Shown here: one piece after another, positions 10,558-22,148 of the stretch | Position numbering within the stretch: the first letter of the stretch is position 1 | Layout of the letters: each line of letters opens with the position of its first letter | From: Triatoma infestans | Taxonomy: Eukaryota > Arthropoda > Insecta > Hemiptera > Reduviidae | Assembly (NCBI GenBank): GCA_011037195.1 | Contig: JAAEAF010002605.1 | Location: forward strand, 31,308-95,307 | Direction: 5' to 3' | DNA length: 64,000 nucleotides | Position numbers and translations under genes: made by a program | The notes under the pieces: model-generated | The model's database searches: none | Told to the model about the DNA's origin: nothing | Seen by the model: the letters and a program-made list of their open reading frames with translations, nothing else

Positions 10558-11293
10558 ATATAATACTATTGTACATTCTGAAAAAATTTTTTTACATATT
10601 ATATTTATTTTATTAATCTTAATATCGTGCAACGTTACTATTATAATACAGTCCAACTGAATAATTACCTTGTTAATCATAAGTAGTATATTATTGTATT
10701 TTGTTGAGAGGCTTCGTCCATTTAGATTAATTATTTTTATATATTCTTATTTTATGCTGTGCGTAACCCTAGGAGTTTTGTCAATAATAAATTTCTTATT
10801 TGAAATTGATGTCAGTCGTATGATTAGCCTCAGTATATATGAGAGCACCAGGTGGTTAATTTTAGAAAGGAATTGTTTTGCGTGTATTAATTATAATGTA
10901 GTTTTCCATGGCCTGTAGACAGGAATATATAGTATATTACTATTTTTTTATTTTGGTTAAATATGTATCAAAGAAATTTAATATAAAGAAACTTACTGTG
11001 ATAGTACTAACACCATGCTTAGTGCAGCTCACGTGGTGGACTAGCTAGGGTGAGCCGTGTTCTATAATTAGATGAATGTGTGTTCGGTTTTTTGGTCAAT
11101 TTATATATATATTTGAATGTGGGATATTTCACTGTTAAATTTTATGTGTATAATTATTATTATGCTAAAAGTTGTAATGTAATATATTATTTTTTCAATA
11201 TTTATTAATATCATTTTTTTATATATAAGCGAAGATTTTAATTTTATTTTTATATAGTGTCATCTGTATATGTGGAGGTTATATGTTATCAGG
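10558..11293 (-). other. Presumed 3' non-coding part of the Penelope-like element
   Basis: No coding similarity. It is placed between the GIY-YIG stop codon and the hammerhead-like motif, so it is inferred to be PLE 3' sequence. The 82-residue open frame on the plus strand (10670-10918) has no recognisable domain. Confidence 0.35.
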
Positions 11294-12265
11294 TTAGCTG
11301 TTATTACTAGTTATATTAATGAATTGTTTTATCAATTTGAGTGCACCATCATACATTAATACTTGAGAACACTCTTTTCTATCGTTAATTAATTTGTCTA
11401 AATTGATAGCTATGTGTATAGCCTCCAACAGTTTCCTTTTGTTTGTGTTCTTTTCTTTGTCAAGTATTGATGGATTGTTAAAGTCAAAATTATGATTAGT
11501 TAGTCTATGATGCTTCATTAATGATGTTTCGGTTTGAGATTTACTGGAGAGAGATTTTATGTGTTGATCTATTCTTGTGTTAAGAAAATTTTTGGTATGT
11601 CCCACATATTTTTTTCCACATTCGCAGTTCAAACATATACAATTCCTGTTTGATGTTGCCTAGTTATTCTGTCTTTAAGCGGAGGTAAGAACGATTTTAT
11701 TTTATTGTTCATTGTGCTAGTATATTTTATTTCATTAATATTAAATTTCTGGAATATTCTGGTGATTTTTTTTAGTGATGTCTGGAATATGTGTTAGTGC
11801 AAAGTAATTATAGCTTAAACCTGTTTCAGCTGTGTTATTATCTAAGTGTACTGTTTCATTGTTAGAATTATGTTCAGATGTGTTTTTTTGTAGTACTGCT
11901 TGAGACCAATTTTTTTGACATAATTTAATCGGATATGCATTTTCTGTTAAAATATGATTAATTTTGTCTTTTATTTCATTGTAGAATTGTGTATCTGTTA
12001 AGTTAACAGATAATAACAAAAACAGATATATAACAGATAAAAACAGCAAATAATAAAACAATCAATAAATAGTCTTTCAGTTTTATTTTTTTTTAAATCT
12101 TTTAAATTTAAAAGTCCACCAAAAGATGACGGAAATATAGGAATTTTGAATTGTAGTATACCTTGTAAATGGTGTGGGCAAATTAAACCTTTGCTTCTTG
12201 TTGTTTCGTAGGGGGCTAATATTTTTAGTGACAAATAAATCATCTTTGTATTTAAACATCCACAC
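11294..12265 (-). pseudogene. Penelope-like retroelement, linker plus GIY-YIG endonuclease domain
   Basis: The minus strand encodes the C-terminal half of a PLE polyprotein. A linker reads TDTQFYNEIKDKINHILTEN, then YFALTHIPDITKK, then (after a shift at an A-run) ITRIFQKFN and FLPPLKDRITRQHQTGIVY. It continues with the endonuclease CECGKKYVGHTKNFLNTRI and DQHIKSL. IVY...CxCGKKYVG is the PLE version of the GIY-YIG nuclease motif. The endonuclease part (11294-11632) is open for 112 codons. At least two frameshifts (near 11640 and 11770) separate it from the linker. The RT domain proper is absent, so the element is 5'-truncated against the LINE at 12273. Confidence 0.8.
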
Positions 12266-12272
12266 TGCTAAT

Positions 12273-13450
12273 TTATAGATATATATATAAAGATGGAAGT
12301 GTAAGTATATTTAACTTTTTAAAATGATCTTTACAACTCTCCTTCCGTTTAGCCTTGGACCAAGATACGAATAATCTCCTTCTGAATCTTGAAAAAATTC
12401 TATATGCTTCCGACGAATTTCCCCAAAATTCTATGGCATACGACACTGGTGATTCAAATTTTCCGTGAGAATCATATTTAGGGCTTCTGTATCTAGTCAT
12501 TTGGCCAATTTATAAAATAAATAAATTGTTAAAGCCAACTTAACTATCAACTGGTCCAACATGCACTTTCCACTTTAAGTCAGTCGAAATGTATAATCCT
12601 AGAAATCAAGTAGAATTCACAAATTTTATACTGGAATTATCTATTTTGACAAGGAGAGAACAGGTATTATTCTGTGGAGAAATAGAAAAAATGTAATCCT
12701 ATGGTCTTGTCGGGGTCAATTTTTAATTATTATTTAAAGCTCAATGGAAGGTTAGCATTGGCTCCAGTGTTTGCAACTTGAGCTGCAGCCTGAATATTCT
12801 TACCAAAAAAAAACTGGAGTTTATATCATCTGCAAAAAAATTGATTGTCCCAGGTGACTTCAACATGTGCGGATCATGAATATACAAAATAAATAAGAGA
12901 GGACTTAAACAAGATCCTTGAGGAACACTAAATGGACAAGGTAATGCCGAAGACAAGAATTCCTTGATGCAGTTGATTTCGGCATCATGACCAGTTATAG
13001 ATACCACTTGCTGACGATCCATTAGATACGACTTGATCAGGTCAGAATACACACCTCTTATTCCAAAATTTCCACACAATTTTTCAACCAGAAGATCATG
13101 CTGGATGCAATGAAACGCCTCACTAAGATCGTAAAAGATTGAAAAAGTCTTGCCCCCCCATTATTAATGGATTCATATGTTTTGTTCAAGAAAGAGTGTG
13201 TAAGGCATCAATTGTGTTCCTATTCATTCGGAATCCAAACATGGCAGAAGATTTTCCATCGTAGCGTAAGCCAGTAATCGGCTATAAACTATGGATTCAA
13301 ACACTTTACTAAAGGAAGACCCTAATGAGATCGCCCTATAATTGTTACAATTCAATCTATCATCTTTTTTTTATGAATCGGAATTACTCTGCTAATTTTC
13401 ATTTTCTCCAGGAAGAACTCTTTATGCAAGCAATTCTGGAAAACAAGTTA
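12273..13450 (-). pseudogene. jockey/CR1-like LINE reverse transcriptase, decayed
   Basis: The minus strand shows, in order, KMKISRVIPIHKK, NCNNYRAISLGSSFSKVFE, FRMNRNTIDALHT (with shifts), FYDLSEAF (motif A Asp), GIRGVYSDLIKSYLMDRQQ, VPQGSCLSPLLFILYI (motif B) and FFADD (motif C). After a deletion near 12740-12500 comes YAIEFWGNSSEAYRIF, ending KKLNILTLPSLYIY. The NILTLPSLYIY block is shared with the 389-residue RT at 36265, so they are related. Stops, shifts and the internal deletion make it non-functional. A Penelope fragment abuts its 3' end. Confidence 0.85.
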
Positions 13451-14045
13451 TTCATTTTAAACAAATCACTTAATTAAATAAATTATCAAATAAATAAATT
13501 AATAAATAAATAAATTAAAAAATAAATTAATTATATAAAATAGTTTATACTTAATTACCTTTAACACATTGTTAGATATATAAATATTATTCTCATTATT
13601 TTATACACCCGAGAAAGTAGATTTAGTTAACCAGCAATGTAGATTAGTTACCATTAAAAAAAATAAAATAAAATTGAAATTACAAGAAAAAGAATAGTTC
13701 AGTAGGGGTAAAAAGAATAGTTCAGTAGGGGCAAAGGACCTCAGCTGTTGCGCAACTATACAAAATAACAAAAAAAAAAAATTATAAAATAGTTTCAAAT
13801 CAAAAACGTTGAATTAATTTAGAAAGAACTATTCAAATTTAAAAGCTAATTCGATCAGACATTTCTGACACTTTCCTCAGAATCGATATGGAAAAAACTA
13901 AGAAACAAACACACAAAAATTACAAATACGTAAACAATGAGTGGCATTAACAGAGTAGAAGAATGAACAAAATATTACTATACAAATGTTAAAATAAAAA
14001 AATTAAAAATAATAACATAGGAAATTGAAAAACAAAACACTGACA
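13451..14045. other. AT-rich spacer; one weak hammerhead-like string
   Basis: (AAAT)-rich DNA at 13490-13530. At 13860-13900 (-) the string CTGAGGA ... GAAATGTC with flanking TCGAT/ATCGA recalls the hammerhead plan, but there is no stem II. No gene seen. Confidence 0.35.
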
Positions 14046-14047
14046 GC

Positions 14048-14297
14048 TGACCACCTCACCAATAGCTAACTGGTTAGCATGCTGGACTCCCACGCGGAGA
14101 TCCCCGGTTCGAGTCCAGCTGTGTGCATTTAGATTTTTTTTCTTCCTATTAGCCTCCACAGTTCACTGTCCGGTGAAGGACAGTGTTGTTCGTAACGAGA
14201 GAACACAATCCGGAGGCCAGCAGTGCATTTAGAAGGCTCTGGGCGCCAATGACCATAGATGTTGATGCGCCTTAAATTAAAAAAAAAAAAAAAAAAA
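14048..14297 (+). repeat. tRNA-derived SINE, family A, with poly(A) tail
   Basis: Head AATAGCTAACTGGTTAGCAT (box A) and box B GGTTCGAGTCC at 14107-14117. The body is CACTGTCCGGTGAAGGACAG, GGCGCCAATGACCATAGATG and GATGCGCCTTAAATT. It ends in an A18 tract at 14279-14297. Confidence 0.9.
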
Positions 14298-14724
14298 TAC
14301 TAACAAATTGAAATAAACATTAAAAACTGAAAATTAAAGAGAGAGACGAAACCTGTCAAGGAGAGGAAGAGTTAATTGCTAGATTATCAATTAATCTAGT
14401 AGTTTTAACGTAGAATACACTTTTTTTTGGGACGGCATCTATTTGGTAAGAAGCGAAGAAGTTTCTCATATTGAAAAGCAAACGTTTCTCACATTGAAAA
14501 AGCGAACGAACGTTTTCTCATGGCGGGGTAGTGAGGGGGATAGGGGTTTCTGGAGGGTGTTGAAGAATGTAAAACCGTATTCTGTCATATGACAGATACG
14601 GTTTGAATTTTTTTTTAAATAAAGTTTATATCCTCTCATTCATGTATCTTGAAGATAACTAAACATCTAGTTGATTGTAGATTGTTGTAAGGGGTTATTG
14701 CACTGCGACCTGAAAGATCTATTG
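14298..14724. other. No feature recognised
   Basis: It contains an imperfect duplicated phrase around 14455-14520 (AAGCAAACGTTTCTCACATT / AAGCGAACGAACGTTTTCTC). No gene or known repeat. Confidence 0.35.
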
Positions 14725-14942
14725 TGCCCCCAGAGCCTTCTCAGTCCACTGCCGGCCTCCAAGCAGTGGGCTCTAGCTACGGACAACACTGCTCATCATG
14801 GACAGTGGACTGCTCACGGGCAGTGAGTTGTAGAAGCTCCTAGGAAAATAAAATCTAAGTGCAGCATGCTGGACTCGAACCCGGAACCTCCGCGTTGCTA
14901 TTTTAGCGCGCTACCACTGAGCTAATCCCTTCCTTCTCCTTG
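14725..14942 (-). repeat. tRNA-derived SINE, family A
   Basis: The minus strand starts GGAAGGGATTAGCTCAGTGG with box B GGTTCGAGTCC and runs into the family A body (CTAGGAGCTTCTACAACTCA, GGACAGTGTTGTCCG-like). It lacks a poly(A) tail. Confidence 0.85.
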
Positions 14943-15330
14943 GCTTAGGCCATTTAACTAGGGACGGAGACCCTAGTTTGTGTACTGTGTTTGCCCTCAT
15001 CTGTAAAGAGTAGAATGTATATAGTTTAAGTGTATTGTGTACAGATCTGACAAAATGCGTGGACTACTGACCTGTGGTAACCCTGGGTCGTTACTCCCTA
15101 AGTAACTGCATGCACGAGATAGCTCTTGCGGGCAAAATATCTAGTAAGAATCACATGTTACAACTAAATTAGTCGAGTTATAAACTATAAAAATCCCAGT
15201 AAGAGAAATTTGTGAGAGCATTTCATACCAGATTTTCTAATTTAAATATTAGGATAATCACAAAATTGAGATAGCAAAACATTTTCTTGTAGTTATTTCT
15301 TGAAATATGATTGTTTTTAAAATGCTCTTC
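14943..15330. other. Spacer with arm 3'-terminal scrap
   Basis: Near 15195-15240 the phrase CCAGTAAGAGAAATTTGTG ... CATACCAGATTTT is a remnant of the arm 3' end. Nothing else recognised. Confidence 0.4.
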
Positions 15331-15334
15331 TAAT

Positions 15335-16255
15335 CTAATCTAATCTAGAAACTCGGGGCCTCCAAAAGGGAGGTTTAGCACTTAGACCTCAGCTGAGCCC
15401 ATAGTGCACCCTGTAAAGACGCCTCACATCAGCCCTGTATCATTAAAAAACGCCAGGGGTGAGGCGAGTGCAATGTCTGATCCCGCTTTCGGCTCTAGAA
15501 TGTGGGCGCCGAATTTCAGGAATTGTCTGCGAGGGTAGTGCAAGCACTATCCAAGAAGGTGAAACGGTGTCTCATCCTTTAGTCCGCAATTCCTGCAAAG
15601 TGGGACCGCAGAGAGACCCATGTTGTGGAGATGTTTCCTTAAAAGGCAATGCCCTGTAACTAGGTCAGTAATTCTCCTTAGCTCCACTTTTGTGCTGCCG
15701 AGGAGATAGTTTGTGCGAGTCTTTGACAGGCCCTCCAGGAAAATCTTAGATTGCCTCAGCCCCGTAATGGTTATCCAATGTAATGTATGTATGTTTACGT
15801 GTTAGCCATTTTCCAGTGGTCCCATAAGCACTTCTGTATGAGATGCCGCAGAAAGGTTCTTGGCGTTCTTGTGGCACCCTCCTTCGCCAGTCTGTCAGCC
15901 TCTTCGTTAACTTGAATGCCTTTGTGTCCCGGCACCTAACCCAGCCGAAGGCTATTGTTTGCCAGAGATTCTAATTGTTCGCGGCATTCTTTAATTCTCG
16001 ACCTGATGCAGTTCGCCTCTAAAGCCTTCAGTGCGGCCTGGCTATCAGAGAAGATCGCAATTCTTCTGCTCGTTACGCTCTTCTCCCTAAGACATGAGCA
16101 CCACTTAAAATGGCGAAAATTTCAGCCTGAAAGACCGTTGGGGTGCTACCAAGAGATATGGCATTGCTGACTCCAGTGCGCCTAATATGTACGCCCGCCC
16201 CGACACGCATAGGTCCTGTATACCCCTTATAAAATGCCCTTACGGAGAAGGAAAA
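15335..16255 (-). pseudogene. R1-like LINE: RNase H domain and C-terminal zinc region
   Basis: The minus strand shows an RNase H domain: SNAISLGSTPTVFQAEIFAI, then FSDSQAALKALEAN, then VPGHKGIQVNEEADRLAKEG. This is followed by a C-terminal block, SKTRTNYLLG...ELRRITDLVTGH, CLLRKHLHNMGLSAVPLCRN with CGLKDETPFHLL. It ends FNDTGLM, GVFTGCTMG and LNLPFW. The CX2C...H arrangement and TGH.LL..HL are typical of R1/LOA-type LINE tails. Several frameshifts and stops are present. On the minus strand the element finishes in tandem ATTAG/GATTA repeats (15335-15350) in place of poly(A). Confidence 0.85.
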
Positions 16256-17178
16256 ATATATCTTTTATTGTTTTGTTATCTTTCACTAATTTAGGTATTC
16301 TATCAAAATATCTTCTTCACAGAGTGATTATTTAAACAACATTGCGATAAAAGTGTGGCGATTGTGTAAACATCTGGCTGGTATTCTCTGCTCTCACCTG
16401 TGACTAGTCCTCCAAAAAAAAAACAAAAAAATAAATTAGCTTATACTAGGTAATATATTACTCCATCTTATACACCTTAACTATCCGCATACCAAACACT
16501 ACTTACTCACTTACACCGAACAGGTGATGTTATTACGTTACAAAGAGATGGAATACACATTTTTCTTCAACAGTTCTTCACACAAAATGATAATAAATTT
16601 TAAAGTTACGCAACATGAACCTTAATTAAATAAAACGTTCTGTTGTGTTTCTTATTTGAAATGCAGTGAACTAAACAGCAATAAATGTATAAATTTCTGT
16701 TTACAAAATTAAACTTTAAACTTGTTATAATCAACAAACATGTCACACTATTATTTAGCAATCAAAGATTACTTAATGAATAATTACCCATAATGCTATT
16801 AGTTGAAGAAATATCGTGAACTAACAAATTTTCCATATTTAATTTTGATCAAAGATACATATTTATTAAAAAATAAAAGTTTCTGTCAGAAAAAATATCT
16901 TGGTGCGAAACACACAATCATTATTATTTAATTCAATTTAAAAAAAAAAAATTGCATTGTTTACAAATGATTAGATGAACTTTCCTTAGAAAAGATGGTA
17001 TACACAGGGTATCCGGGCTAAGTTGTCCACCCCCTTCTTCTCGGTAATTATTGATGATGGAAAAAAAAATTCAAATCATATCTCCCATTATTTTTTGAGT
17101 AGTATCTAATGATATTATAAATAAAAAAATTATAGGTTACAGAAACAAAATTTTTTTTTTCAAGTGGGAACCCGCTAT
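16256..17178. other. No gene; possible element end at 17005
   Basis: Mostly AT-rich DNA without coding similarity. CACAGGGTATCCGGGCTAAG at 17003-17022 resembles the CAGGGTGTCC ends of Tc1/mariner-like or cut-and-paste elements, but no partner end was found. Confidence 0.35.
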
Positions 17179-19850
17179 TTTTACTTTCTCTTACTCCTAG
17201 TAAGAGGAAGTATTGTAATCGTGTCAAATTTTCCATATCGAGTTTTCACCGGAAATATCCGTTTTGAGGTCCCCTGAGTCCAAAAAACTGATTTTTAGCA
17301 AATGGTCTGTGTGTATGTGTGCGTGTGAATGTAAACAGCATAGCTCAAAAACGAAAAACCGTAGAAAGTTGAAACTTGATATTCCGTTTAGGTATCATCA
17401 TGGGATCTGACAGTACGTTATCTGTAAAAATTCCTCAACCGGAAGTACCACTTTACTAGTTGCTTTTTTTACGTTTTTGCGATTTTCTCAAAAATAGTTC
17501 CGACGATTTTCTTTAAACTTGGCATATCAACTACACATACAAAGAGCTATAACTTTTATTTGAAACATTTCTCCGGGAAAATTCATTTAAGGGCACTTCT
17601 GGGGGAGAGGATGGGGTTAGGTTTTTATCTTACCTGCTATTTCAGTTTATTATACAATTCTGTCATCTTAATAATATTAATTTAAATTAAATATGTTGTT
17701 GAAATTCCGAGTTTGAAAAAAATCGGATAGCCGGAAGTGCGTTTGTTTTAACATTTTACTAAATGATTTTTTTCACTTTTTCGCGATTTTCTTAAAAATG
17801 GCTTCGACGATTTTCTTGAAACTTCTTATATAAACTAAACATTCAAAGATCTACGTCTTTTATTATAAACATTTTTCTGGGAAAATTCATTTAAGGGCAC
17901 TTTTAAGGAAAGGGGTGGGGTTACAGCTTCTTCCAAAGTGGTACCATAGTTGATTATATAATTCTACGTATTATCCAAACAAAATTAATTAGAAATAAAT
18001 AGATGGCCAAAATTCCAAGTTTTAAGAAAATTAGTAAACCGGAAGTGCGCATTTACTGAAAAGTTTTGTCAGTTTCCAACGAATTTCGTTATATTTGGTA
18101 CAAAAACTATATAATTTGTCAATTATAATTTTGAGAACAGGAGTAAGAGAAAGTTTTGTGAGTGTTTCACACCAGTTTTTTTTTTAAGATCAATTCTAAA
18201 AGTGCCTTTTTTTTGTGAGAAAAATTGTTTTTGAAAATTTAAAATTGTTTAGTAGTTCCCAAGTTATGAATTTTTGAATGAAAAAAAAAACATTTTTGAC
18301 CGCTGGCATAGTGATGAAAAACAGTTATGGATAAACGTGTCTGTCCAAAGGGCAAAAACAAAAATGCAAGATGAATGTTTACACAAATACTCTCTTGTTT
18401 ACTGTTTTAATCTCATAAGTTGTAAACAATGCCTTGTTTTTAAAATACTTTCAGTCTACCTCAAACTTCCATTCGTTCCGGCAAGATGAACCGTCCATAT
18501 TCGACAAACAAAAAAACTGATATGTACGACATTTTTGTTAATGCCATCGTCAAGCTTAAACATCTGCAAGGGTTTACCAGGAGAGATGTTCTGAATGAAG
18601 ACCCAAGCCCAAGCCGGAAAACGATTGCACGTATTGCTGCAACCTTCCCTTGTTATTCGCCAAAGGGCCAAGAAATAGCGTTAGGAATGTTCGTACTTTC
18701 GATCGATACTGAGCTTGATGTACTACTATATGTGCAGGAGAATCCAAACACTTCAGTTCGAAATGCGGCTAGAATTATGGGAATTAGTAAAACTGTCGTG
18801 TGGGAAATACTCCGGCACTATCAAATAAGCCATTTAGGTAGCACACTGTTCTTCAAGAGTTTCGCGAAGGGGATCAAGAGCGCCGACTTACTTTTTTGGC
18901 TCACATTACTATATTAACGGAGAAAATTCCAGATTTTTTATCCTTTATTCTATGGACCGACGACGCAAAAGCACAGGAAGCCATTTTGTTTTTTAAGATC
19001 CAGCAATCAACGGTAAAAAAAGTTTGTTTTTTTTTCATTCAAAAATTCATAACTTGGGAACTACAAAACCAATTTTAATTTTTCAAAAACAATTTTTCTC
19101 ACAAAAAAAAAGGCACTTTTAGAATTCATAATAAATAAATAAAAAAAAAAAATCTGGTGTGAAACACTCTCACAACTTTCCAGTTCTCAAAATTATAATT
19201 GACAAATTTTATAGTTTGTGTACCAAATTTAATGAAATTCGTCGAAAACTGTCCAGTAAAAGTGCACTTCCGGTTTACTAATTTTCTTGAAACTCGGAAT
19301 TTTGGCCATCTATTTATTTCTAATTAATGTTGTTTGGATGATAGAATTTTATAATCAACTATGATAGCACTTTAGAGAAAAACACAATCCCACCTCTCCT
19401 CCAAAAATGCCCTTAAATGAATTTTCCCAGAGAAATGTTTTAAATAAAAGTTGTAGATCTTTGTATGTGTAGTTTATATAAGAAGTTTAAAGAAATCGTC
19501 GGAGCTATTTTTGAGAAAATCGCGAAAAAGTGGAAAAATCATTTAGTAGAGAGATAAAGGAAACGTACTTCCGGTTATCCGATTTTTTTCAAACTCGGAA
19601 TTTCAGCAACACGTTTAATTCTAATTAACATTATTTAGATGATAGAATTGTTTAATAAACTGAAATAACACTTTAGATGAAAACCTAACCCCACACACAC
19701 ACGGATACACACATAGACCATTTGCTAAAAACCACTTTTTTGGACCCAGGGGACCTCAAGACGGATATTTCCAGTGAATACTCGATATCGAAAATTTGAC
19801 ACGATTACAATACTTCCTCTTACTAGGAGTAAGAGGAAATAAAAAAAAAT
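17179..19850 (+). mobile_element. Long-inverted-repeat DNA transposon carrying a transposase fragment
   Basis: A plus-oriented arm (17179-18187) and a minus-oriented arm (19154-19850) face each other. The inverted repeat continues past the arm ends: the block at 18187-18295 (TTCTAAAAGTGCC ... CAAGTTATGAATTTTTGAAT) is the reverse complement of 19018-19130. The total inverted repeat is about 1.1 kb on the left. The right arm is shorter because about 280 bp are missing near 19690. The roughly 720 bp between them encode a transposase N-terminal half. Both outer ends are TACTTTCTCTTACTCC / GGAGTAAGAGGAAATA, compatible with TA target sites. Whether the transposase mobilises the arms is inference. 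Confidence 0.65.
18486..18985 (+). pseudogene. DUF4817-type / Tc1-mariner-like transposase, N-terminal half
   Basis: The start is MNRPYSTNKKTDMYDIF, resembling the usual 'YS..EK.DM..I+' start of this transposase type. A helix-turn-helix follows at residues ~78-118 (VLLYVQENPNTSVRNAARIM, GISKTVVWEILRHYQ). After a one-base shift near 18845 comes VLQEFREGDQERRLTF, then IPDFLSFILWTDDA, where TDD/TDE carries the first catalytic Asp of the DD(E/D) triad. The second and third acidic residues are absent, so the protein is cut at about half length. It sits exactly between the inverted arms. It cannot be active as it stands. Confidence 0.7.
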
Positions 19851-19889
19851 TGATGTTGTCGTTTGCGAAGAAAATTAAAAAAAAAAAAA

Positions 19890-20396
19890 AATTCTCAAAA
19901 CAATTTTCTAAAGTCGTACTTCCGGTTAACCGATTTTCTTCAAATTTGTAATTCTAAAAATAATAATAATAATTTTAATTGTATATTATTAGTATTATAT
20001 AGATGATAGAACCATACACTGTACTAAAGTGGCACTGTATAGAAGAAAGCATAACGTTACTGCTCATCCAGAATCCTACAAAAAAAATAAATAAATAAAT
20101 AAATAAAAAAAAAAAACCGTCCCTTAAAGTTGCACTTCCGGTTCATGAAGTTTGCCTGAAATTCGTGTCCAGTTGCGGTGGTAGTACTAAACAAACTACC
20201 AGCTTCCTGCGATTTTTCATTATTTAGTATATTTTGTTCACACATACATATTATACACCATTCTCTAAAAACATTTTTTTTTCGTATACTAAGGGATCCA
20301 AAAACATGTATGTCCGGTGAAAATTCCATTTCGAAATATCTGACACTATCGTAACAATTGCCTTTTATTTAGGAGTAAGAGATAGTAAAAAGAAAT
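19890..20396 (-). repeat. Diverged arm-family copy
   Basis: Blocks of the arm appear in reverse order: CGTACTTCCGGTTAACCGAT, AGTTGCACTTCCGGTTCATG, CCGGTGAAAATTCCATTTCG and TTTAGGAGTAAGAGATAGTA at the end. It is an old copy adjacent to the long-inverted-repeat element. Confidence 0.6.
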
Positions 20397-20835
20397 AATA
20401 ATAATAATAATAATTAGGTAAGTGTAATAAATATTTTTATGTTATTAATGTAGTTAAATATTTATTGAATAATTCTAATAATTACATATACATACATACG
20501 TACCTAGATGAGTGTATGTTTAATTGTAGTAGGGTGGATGGTGATGAGAGATAACTAGCATTCTTGTCCTAATTTATTTACATCGCCAGCAGCATGCTAC
20601 ATTACATACACTAAATAATCCACCTTTCTGTATATATAATTACCTAACTATTATATCCATTGCTTTCATTACATTACATAACAATAATTTATCTTTTCTT
20701 ATTATTATTTTTTTCTTCTCTAATCTCATCTTCTTTTTCACATACTTTTTCAATTATCCTGATTTATTTAACTGTTTTTACATATGCCTGTATGAAGTGT
20801 ATCTGTGTGTGTGTTTGTATATGTTAACAAAATAA
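20397..20835. other. No feature recognised
   Basis: It starts with a short (AAT)n tract at 20396-20413. No coding similarity seen. Confidence 0.4.
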
Positions 20836-20837
20836 AA

Positions 20838-21085
20838 AACCTATGGCACTACAGCCCATAAATGACTAAGGCTTGCCAGATGGTAATTTGTATTGGGGGA
20901 CTTGTGGTAAGCAATCTCGCGGTTTCCACGCCGTTTAGTTCTGACCTTTGCTACCTGGGTGCGCTACTAACTGTAGCTTTCCACTTTTTCTCAAACCGAC
21001 TTTGCTCCCATAAGAAATCAAATCCTGAATTCTCACACCCAAGTGGGCGAATGCTCTAGCCACTAGACCAAACGCGTGAAGACAA
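20838..21085 (-). repeat. tRNA-derived SINE, family B
   Basis: The minus strand begins CACGCGTTTGGTCTAGTGGC. The box B-like region is degenerate (GGATTTGATTTC), followed by GGGAGCAAAGTCGGTTTGAG, AAAAAGTGGAAAGCTACAGT and a GCCAAGCCT-like end. It is antisense to the open frame at 20862-21059, which is therefore not a gene. Confidence 0.8.
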
Positions 21086-21238
21086 TAAAATATCTTAAAG
21101 ACGAAAAATTGCAGGCAGTTTCAAAGTTGGGTATTTCATTTAGCTTATACGAACCGTACCTGACACGAAGTTTTCAAGCAAAAAAAAAATTCATCAACCA
21201 ACTTCCCACCTTACTTGAATGATTTTTTTTTTTTTTTT

Positions 21239-21950
21239 TACTTTCTCTTACTCCCTAGTTAGAGGAAGTATTGTAATCGTGTCAAATTTTCGATATCGAG
21301 TTTTCACCGGAAATATACGTTTTGAGGTCCTCTGAGTCCAAAAAAGTGGTTTTTAGCGAATGGTCTGTGTGTGCGTGTGTCTGTGTGTGTTTGTGTGTGT
21401 ATGTATGTATGTGAACAGCATAGCTCAAAAACGAAATACCGTAGAAAGGAAAACGGAAACTTGATATTCCGTTTAGGTATCACCATGAGATCTGACAGTA
21501 CGTTATCTCTCAAAATTCCTCAACCGGAAGTACCATTTTACTAGTTTTTTTTTTTCACTTTTTTGGTTTTTCTCAAAAATTGTTTCGACGATTTGCTTCA
21601 AACTTAGAATATCAACTACACTACAAAGATCTACAACTTTTATTTAAAACATTTCTGTGGAAAATTCATTTAACGGCACTTTTAGAGGAGGGATGTGGTT
21701 ATGTTTTTCTCTAAAATGCTATCATAGTTGATTATACAATTCTAATCATCCAAAGAAAATTAATTAGAAATAAATTGAGGGCCAAAATTCCAAGTTTCCG
21801 GTAGTAAACCGGAAAATGCGCTTTTGCTGAACAGTTTTCGACGAATTACATTAAATTTGGTACACAAACTATAAAATTTGTCAATTATAATAATTTTGAG
21901 AACTGGTGTAAGAGAAAGTTGAGTGAGTGTTTCACACCAGATTTTTTTTT
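21239..21950 (+). repeat. Arm repeat, internally deleted
   Basis: It starts TACTTTCTCTTACTCCCTAG and ends GTGAGTGTTTCACACCAGAT. At about 710 bp it is one ~290-bp monomer shorter than a full arm, as expected from recombination between the internal tandem monomers. Confidence 0.9.
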
Positions 21951-22020
21951 CTAATTTTATGCTATTTTCTCGAAATCGACCTCAACGATATTCTTAAATT
22001 TTGTGTATTATTGGCACACG

Positions 22021-22025
<5 letters not shown>

Positions 22026-22051
<26 letters not shown>
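22026..22051. repeat. (TA)n microsatellite
   Basis: An alternating AT run just upstream of the unclassified 330-bp repeat. Confidence 0.85.
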
Positions 22052-22148
22052 CTTATGTGACAGAGAGATGATGCTTCTATAAAAATCCCATTTAGGTAAA
22101 CAAAAGTATAGTCTTTATTAAAATTTGTATCAATATGTGTCTTTATAT

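Noticed and set aside
13860..13900. Another hammerhead ribozyme
   Set aside because: CTGAGGA and GAAATGTC are present, but no stem II can form between them, so it was left as a weak string only.
15335..15352. Telomeric repeat (TTAGG)n
   Set aside because: The unit is GATTA/TTAGA, not TTAGG, and lies exactly at a LINE 3' end.
17179..19850. Helitron interpretation of the arms (3' hairpin)
   Set aside because: The inner end has a hairpin but no CTRR terminus, and the outer ends look TA-flanked and inverted, which does not fit Helitrons.
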